From the NCBI GenBank assembly GCA_036554285.1, contig DATBNO010000112.1, positions 1-15,991 on the forward strand: a stretch of DNA of 15,991 bases. The letters are read 5' to 3'. The position numbers and the translations under genes are program-made. Every line of letters starts with the position of its first letter. The stretch's first letter is position 1. Shown one piece after another: positions 13,201 through 15,991 of this stretch. The notes below the pieces were generated by a model. That model was not told where the DNA came from. It made no database searches and worked only from the letters and a program-made list of their open reading frames with translations. The DNA is from JADGGM01 sp025449955 (lineage in GTDB: Bacteria > Gemmatimonadota > Gemmatimonadetes > Gemmatimonadales > Gemmatimonadaceae).

Positions 13201-15991
13201 GCAGGCCGGCACCGCCCGACCAGCCGGCGATGGCGCATGCCGCCACCAGCACGAGCACGCCGCCCGCGATGGCCACTGCGGGCCACATCGCCCGCCACAC
13301 GGAACGCGTCGTATTCGACGTGACCCGCTCGGCCAACGATGCCGGTTGCCACTCGAGCAGATGGCGCTTGGTCACGATGAGCCGCCACAGCGTGCGCACG
13401 ATCGCATCCATCGAGATCCACGCCTGGTGCGGCAGCACGATGATCGCCAGCGACAGCTGCCTCGCACTCGTCACCGCATCCCGCCCAACCGCGGCGTAGT
13501 AGGCGCGCCACGACTTGTCGATGGGCAGTCGAAGCAGCGCGAGCAGCAACGACACGACCCACGGCGCGGCGAGCGCCGCAATGCCTAACGCTGTCCAGCG
13601 GAGCGGCGACCCGGGCAGCACGGTCCATCCCGCGACGAGGAACACCATCAGTGCGATCTCGACCGTGCTCCGCCGCAGATTGTCGAGAATCTTCCAACGC
13701 GAGAGCAGCGACAGGCGGTTAGGCTCAGGCCCGTCGGGGCCCGGCACGCGCGACGTCAACCAGCGCAGCAACTGCCAATCGCCGCGAATCCACCGGTGCT
13801 TGCGGCGAGCGTGCGTGAGATAGCGCGCCGGGTAGTCATCGTACACGGTGATGTCGGTGGCGAGTCCGGCGCGCGCGTAGTTCCCTTCGATCAGGTCGTG
13901 CGACAGGAGCGTGTTCTCGGGAAAGCGGCCGTGCGTCGCCTGCTCGAACGCATCCACATCGTAGATCCCCTTGCCGGTGAAGCTTCCCTCCCCATAGAGA
14001 TCTTGATAGACGTCGGACACCGCCGTGGTGTACGGATCGACCCCCGGATGTCCCGAGTGGATGGCGGCAAAGCGCGATCGGTAGGCGCTGGGAAGCGACA
14101 CAGCGACGCGCGGTTGAAGAATGCCGTAGCCGCGCACGACGCGCCCGCGCGCCGGATCGTACACCGCGCGATTGAGCGGATGCGCAAGCGCGCCGATCAA
14201 GTGCGGAGCCGCGTCAGGCGGAAGCACGGTATCGGCATCGAGCGTGATCACGTAGCGCGCACGCTGTATCGCGCCGGCATCGCCGACGGTTACCGAGAAG
14301 ACGCCGGCCGCACCGTCGCGCAAGAAGCGATTGAACTCCGCCAGCTTGCCGCGCTTCCGTTCCCACCCCATCCACACACCTTGCCGCTCGTTCCACCGGC
14401 GCGGCCTGTGGAAGAGATAGAACGCATCGTTGGTGTCCGGCGCATACTTGGTATTCAGCGTGTGCACCGCGAGCGTCGCTGCCTCGACGATCGGCGCGTC
14501 ATCAGCGCGCGTCTCGGTCGGCGAATCGGTGAAGTCGCTCAGAATGGCGAAGTGCAGGTGCGCATCCCGATTCGCGAGAAACTGCACCTCGAGATTCTCC
14601 ATCGCCTCGCGCACCGCATCGATGCTCCCGAAGAGCGTCGGGATGACGACGACCGTCCGATACTCTTCCGGGACGCCGTGCTCGCGCAGGTCCAGCTTCG
14701 GCAGCAAGCGCGGCGGCAGAAACGCGGTGACGAGCTGATTCACGATGCTGACCGCGATGTCGTTCGCCGGGATGAGGCCGAACAACAGCACGGCGATCCA
14801 CGCCGTCCGCGCCTCCGCGCCGGCCAGCCACAGCACCGCGCCTAACGCGGCCAGCGTGCCGCACACGATGCCGCCGGCGAACACCACGTTGGGATGCCGC
14901 AGCACCTGGCGGTACAACGATTCGGAAACCATTGCCTGATAGGCGGTGGCGCGCTCGAGCGCGGCGCGTCCCTCGTCGATGAGATAGTAGCCCACGTGCG
15001 CGCGATGGTCCGCTCCCCCATCGGTCGCCGCCGCGCGGGCCAGGTCCACCGCGCACTGCGCGACAGCCGGCTCCGGTCGGCGGGTCCGCTTGGCGATGCG
15101 CTCCACGACGTGGCGATACTTGTCGCGCGTCGCGAACGTCATGCGCGAGTAGACATCCGCCGGATCGTGCCGAAGCACGGCCTCCGTGCGGCTCTGCCGG
15201 TCGACGAACGTCCGCCAGTCCGTGCTGGCCACGGCACGCAGACTCGTGATGCTGTTCGCCATCATCATCTGCGTGAGCGCCAACCGCTCGGCGGACCTCG
15301 CCCCGGCTTCCTCAGCCGTTAGGCCGTCTTCCGCGATCCATTGCTCGAGGCGGACGAGCGCCGGAAACGAGCCGCGCGCCAAGCGGAGCTGCTGCAGGAA
15401 TCGGGAGACGAAGTTCGCGGTGAGCGGCGGGTGAGAGGCCACGAAACTGTCGAGCGCCGACTCGAGCGCGGCCGGCCCGTCGTCGCTGGCGTCGCGAATG
15501 CGTGCCGCCCACTCATCCGCGGAGGCGATTTCGTCCAGGCGCTGCACCGTCCGCAGCGCCATACGCCTAACGTTCTCGATCAAGCCGAGTCGGAGCATGG
15601 CCGGCACGGCCCAGAGCTCGCCGATGGACAGCGGCGCGATCTGCTGAAACGCGCTCACGAAGGGGTCGACGTTTTCCAGGTCGACGCGACCCTCGGTGTG
15701 CGCGATCAACGTGATCGCCAGCTCGTAGACGCGTGGATAGCCGGCCAGCGGCCCGCTCGCGAGCTCGGGCAGCTCGCGGTAGTAGCCGCGCGGCAAGCTC
15801 TCGTGCACTTCCTGGATGTGCTCGTGCACCACGAAAAAATTGTCGAGCAGCCAGTCGCCCGCCGGCCCAACGTCGTGATCGTGAGCGGCTTCGGCGGCCA
15901 GGCGTGTGCGCGCGTCCTCCAGAATGCGTCGCGTCCCGTTGAGCCTCACGAGCAGGCGCGCCCGCCGCTGCCGCCGCGGTGCGGGGCTCAG
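7259..15991 (-). CDS. ndvB: Cyclic beta-1,2-glucan synthase (5' end outside window)
   Basis: A giant inner-membrane enzyme that polymerises glucose from UDP-glucose into beta-1,2-glucan, trims it and cyclises it. Residues are numbered from the GTG at 15949, but the frame stays open to 15991 and no ribosome site precedes that GTG, so the true start probably lies beyond the window. Order: cytosolic region (1-350); membrane helices (about 355-409); GT84 glucosyltransferase starting VVVIPTLFGS (433-442), with D571-A-D573 and Q726-L-L-R-W730; helices (about 761-808, 888-910, 930-957); a glycoamylase-like domain, the cyclisation module in characterised synthases (about 974-1480), with NWYD at 1062 and STVDSGNLAGH near 1080; two GH94-type beta-sandwich regions (about 1555-1780 and 2090-2300); and an (alpha/alpha)6 phosphorylase domain with GDWND 2557-2561, whose aspartate is the expected general acid. 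Length matches proteobacterial Cgs (about 2,800-2,900). A basic low-complexity linker lies at about 2000-2070. The TAA stop is part of a GCCTAAC motif. The product could be a linear glucan instead of a ring. Confidence 0.93.
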   Translation of the reverse strand: MSPAPRRQRRARLLVRLNGTRRILEDARTRLAAEAAHDHDVGPAGDWLLDNFFVVHEHIQEVHESLPRGYYRELPELASGPLAGYPRVYELAITLIAHTEGRVDLENVDPFVSAFQQIAPLSIGELWAVPAMLRLGLIENVRRMALRTVQRLDEIASADEWAARIRDASDDGPAALESALDSFVASHPPLTANFVSRFLQQLRLARGSFPALVRLEQWIAEDGLTAEEAGARSAERLALTQMMMANSITSLRAVASTDWRTFVDRQSRTEAVLRHDPADVYSRMTFATRDKYRHVVERIAKRTRRPEPAVAQCAVDLARAAATDGGADHRAHVGYYLIDEGRAALERATAYQAMVSESLYRQVLRHPNVVFAGGIVCGTLAALGAVLWLAGAEARTAWIAVLLFGLIPANDIAVSIVNQLVTAFLPPRLLPKLDLREHGVPEEYRTVVVIPTLFGSIDAVREAMENLEVQFLANRDAHLHFAILSDFTDSPTETRADDAPIVEAATLAVHTLNTKYAPDTNDAFYLFHRPRRWNERQGVWMGWERKRGKLAEFNRFLRDGAAGVFSVTVGDAGAIQRARYVITLDADTVLPPDAAPHLIGALAHPLNRAVYDPARGRVVRGYGILQPRVAVSLPSAYRSRFAAIHSGHPGVDPYTTAVSDVYQDLYGEGSFTGKGIYDVDAFEQATHGRFPENTLLSHDLIEGNYARAGLATDITVYDDYPARYLTHARRKHRWIRGDWQLLRWLTSRVPGPDGPEPNRLSLLSRWKILDNLRRSTVEIALMVFLVAGWTVLPGSPLRWTALGIAALAAPWVVSLLLALLRLPIDKSWRAYYAAVGRDAVTSARQLSLAIIVLPHQAWISMDAIVRTLWRLIVTKRHLLEWQPASLAERVTSNTTRSVWRAMWPAVAIAGGVLVLVAACAIAGWSGGAGLPAWMRIVPPETTARLWQLAAAVVPLVALWVASPAVAHALSAPAAPNRFRLSPARRLEALRYALLHWRFFDRFVGADTNWLAPDNFQEDPSPVLAMRTSPTNVGLQLLATASAYDLGFITVDEMTRRLELAFRSIERLRRFRGHLYNWYDLHDLHVLEPAYISTVDSGNLAGHLIAVRQACLTIPDDPVGDGRVRRALETACRIAQERLTTLSAADAEAAPNARRALAAAGQELAVALGMLAEVDRPAAPAAPLSAAALPLGRALAALEAGGLAGDAAAPVTEWVAWGQRLIADHEALRGLLGDGDSGDAMRGRVTLRELSARSPAAASLVARLDVLARRASAYATSMDFRFLFDPARRLFAIGYQQSTHALDGSYYDLLASEARLASFIAVAKNEVPVEHWFRLGRTLTHAAGATALVSWSGSMFEYLMPVLVMESLPFTVLDQTYRGAVHRQIAYGATRGVPWGVSESAYNLRDRNLTYQYRAFGVPDLALKRGLARDLVVAPYATVLAVMVKPNDALANLRTLERNGALGPYGFRDALDYTRPEPGRRYAVVRTYMAHHIGMGLVALTNALTADVWQRRFHADPMVRSASLLLHERIPRRLELQDTQATRADEAPPASDMERAAVREIDTPDTLQPHVALLGRPPYTIMVSHAGGGYSRFEDLAVTRWRADGTRDDTGQFCYLKDITRGAVWSAAHQPVCAEADWYKATLATDRVTFHRADGDIETRTEIGVVPDDAAEVRRIVVTNNSDVSRDVELTSYGEIVLAPPDADRAHPAFGNLFVETEWHAWCSAITAIRRPRSAGERPLWCVHVVDTGAERVGLTSCETDRARFVGRGRSVRDPVALEADGVLSGTTGAVLDPIFALRTRVRLAPGQSASVAFTTLVATSRERAFELAGRYHDPHAAQRALDLAWTSAQVELNELKITPADAAGFQELAGHLFYACPELRAPQSELRRNEGSQARLWANGISGDWPIVLATIDSADGLPTLRQLFAAHHFWRRHGMTVDLVVLNEQPHTYMQVLNEQITATLFASSDSSITDRPGGAFVRRRDLLSAADLLMLRATARVHVPCDGRSLGRIIEASKPVDERDEDEGGPFSTPLRASGRRAAQAVRPLWALGSRLRSDGKSKPSLASQPSPHVADARGGGASRPLDTNTFGGIAPDGAYQISVYGDHLPPAPWSNVIANPHGGFIVTERGAGFSWAGSSYLFRLTPWHNDPVSDPVGDALYLQDDETGDVWSATPAPVQNYTPYIVRHEPGQSSFEHEHTRISTHLTCGIAEHDAVKISVLRVTNGDDRRRRIILTAYTELTLGVLREHTQHQVRTSFEPELGAIFARNAFDPEFADWVAFTAVSERVIGHTGDRREFLGRNGSPNAPAALARTESGGGSVGGRSHLLGSVGVGLDPCAALQCEIDIGPGETREVVVILGAAAHEAGSRELVARYRDVRRAQSAVAQTVASWAERLSVITVRTPEPTFDAMLNRWTLYQALSCRMWARSALYQSGGAYGFRDQLQDVMAFVYAAPALAREHIVRAAGRQFVEGDVQHWWHPGSGRGVRTRFSDDMAWLPYVVDHYVRITGDRAVLDATAPFLAMRALEPGEHEAYEVPQVSGETGTVYEHCVRALRKACTTGAHGLPLIGGGDWNDGMNRVGIEGRGESVWLAWFLATTLRAFAPYAEARGDAAIAAGFLTQAAAYARAVESDAWDGDWYRRAYFDDGTPLGSALGEECRIDSLAQSWSVISGAGDPERQSRAMRSLDAHLVRDEARLVLLLAPPFDRTPHDPGYIKGYLPGVRENGGQYTHAALWAALATARRGDGDRAFEMFQMLNPLTRSRTASDVETYKVEPYVVAADVYAAEGHVGRGGWTWYTGSASWMYRVGVETILGVVKQGETLSIHPSIPYDWREYEIRYRYGRSLYVILVRVDDDIAAGAAAVSVDGKALDTPAIPLVDDGARHDVIVQVQRADARVNAGVIRTERGPLA

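Larger units (their letters stand above)
3082..15572. repeat. Dispersed octamer GCCTAACG/CGTTAGGC, 17 copies
   Basis: Exact copies start at 3082, 4388, 5861, 6754, 8027, 8857, 11606, 12419, 13583, 14840 and 15565 (GCCTAACG) and at 3845, 9076, 9560, 10727, 12538 and 15317 (CGTTAGGC). Mean spacing is about 0.8 kb. The wider core CCTAAC/GTTAGG occurs about 26 times, 13 in each orientation, and CTAACG/CGTTAG also occurs with other flanks (for example 522, 2295, 2994, 5250, 7362, 10297, 12213, 13127). It is found on both strands, in coding and non-coding DNA, and regardless of gene direction. Function unknown. Confidence 0.8.

Noticed and set aside
12099..13499. 466-codon plus-strand open frame
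   Set aside because: It is antisense to the glycoamylase-like and membrane regions of the synthase; the Ser/Arg/Ala-rich composition is that of a shadow frame.
3082..15572. GTTAGGC copies as telomere-type repeats (TTAGGC)
   Set aside because: Copies are single, about 0.8 kb apart and in both orientations, unlike tandem telomeric arrays.
1..15991. CRISPR array, tRNA, rRNA, insertion sequence or phage genes
   Set aside because: I saw no regularly spaced repeats, cloverleaf sequences, rRNA signatures, transposase or integrase motifs in any frame.

Overview
The window comes from a GC-rich bacterial chromosome, most likely Gemmatimonadota and less likely Acidobacteriota. The best lineage clue is a PadR regulator translationally coupled to a duplicated orphan MacB/FtsX-type permease (the ADOP family), an arrangement expanded in those phyla. 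The GC-rich codon use fits, but there is no rRNA or other phylogenetic marker, so the assignment is inference. Seven protein-coding genes are supported; two run off the window edges. I found no tRNA, rRNA, CRISPR array, insertion sequence or phage gene.

Layout. (1) Bases 1-1048, minus strand: a two-gene operon of a secreted type I copper protein (cupredoxin) followed by the N-terminal 199 residues of an exported monoheme cytochrome that appears fused to an outer-membrane beta-barrel, resembling Cyc2-type cytochrome-porins. The second gene continues past base 1. (2) Bases 1049-1653: a 605-base region without a convincing gene, holding several near-perfect palindromes. (3) Bases 1654-3036, minus: an exported two-lobed retropepsin-like aspartic protease. 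(4) Bases 3037-3378: a divergent promoter region with two TTGACA boxes, an operator-like inverted repeat and a short direct repeat. (5) Bases 3379-6443, plus: padR and the ADOP permease, overlapping by 4 bases; then a small exported protein of unknown function at 6507-7256. (6) Bases 7259-15991, minus: one giant gene, at least 2,896 codons, for a cyclic beta-1,2-glucan synthase (NdvB/ChvB/Cgs type) with GT84, glycoamylase-like (cyclisation) and GH94 phosphorylase modules. It is open at the right edge. It converges on the preceding gene with only 2 bases between stop codons.

How they may work together: the cupredoxin and the cytochrome-porin make a plausible outer-membrane-to-periplasm electron-transfer pair. 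PadR probably controls itself and the permease. The glucan synthase would make a periplasmic or exported beta-1,2-glucan. No functional link between these blocks is evident beyond a common envelope or periplasm location.

The most unusual signal is at DNA level. The octamer GCCTAACG/CGTTAGGC occurs 17 times between 3082 and 15572, in both orientations and in all reading frames. It often forces codons that are otherwise rare here (TTA, CTA, AGG), so it looks selected as DNA rather than as protein.
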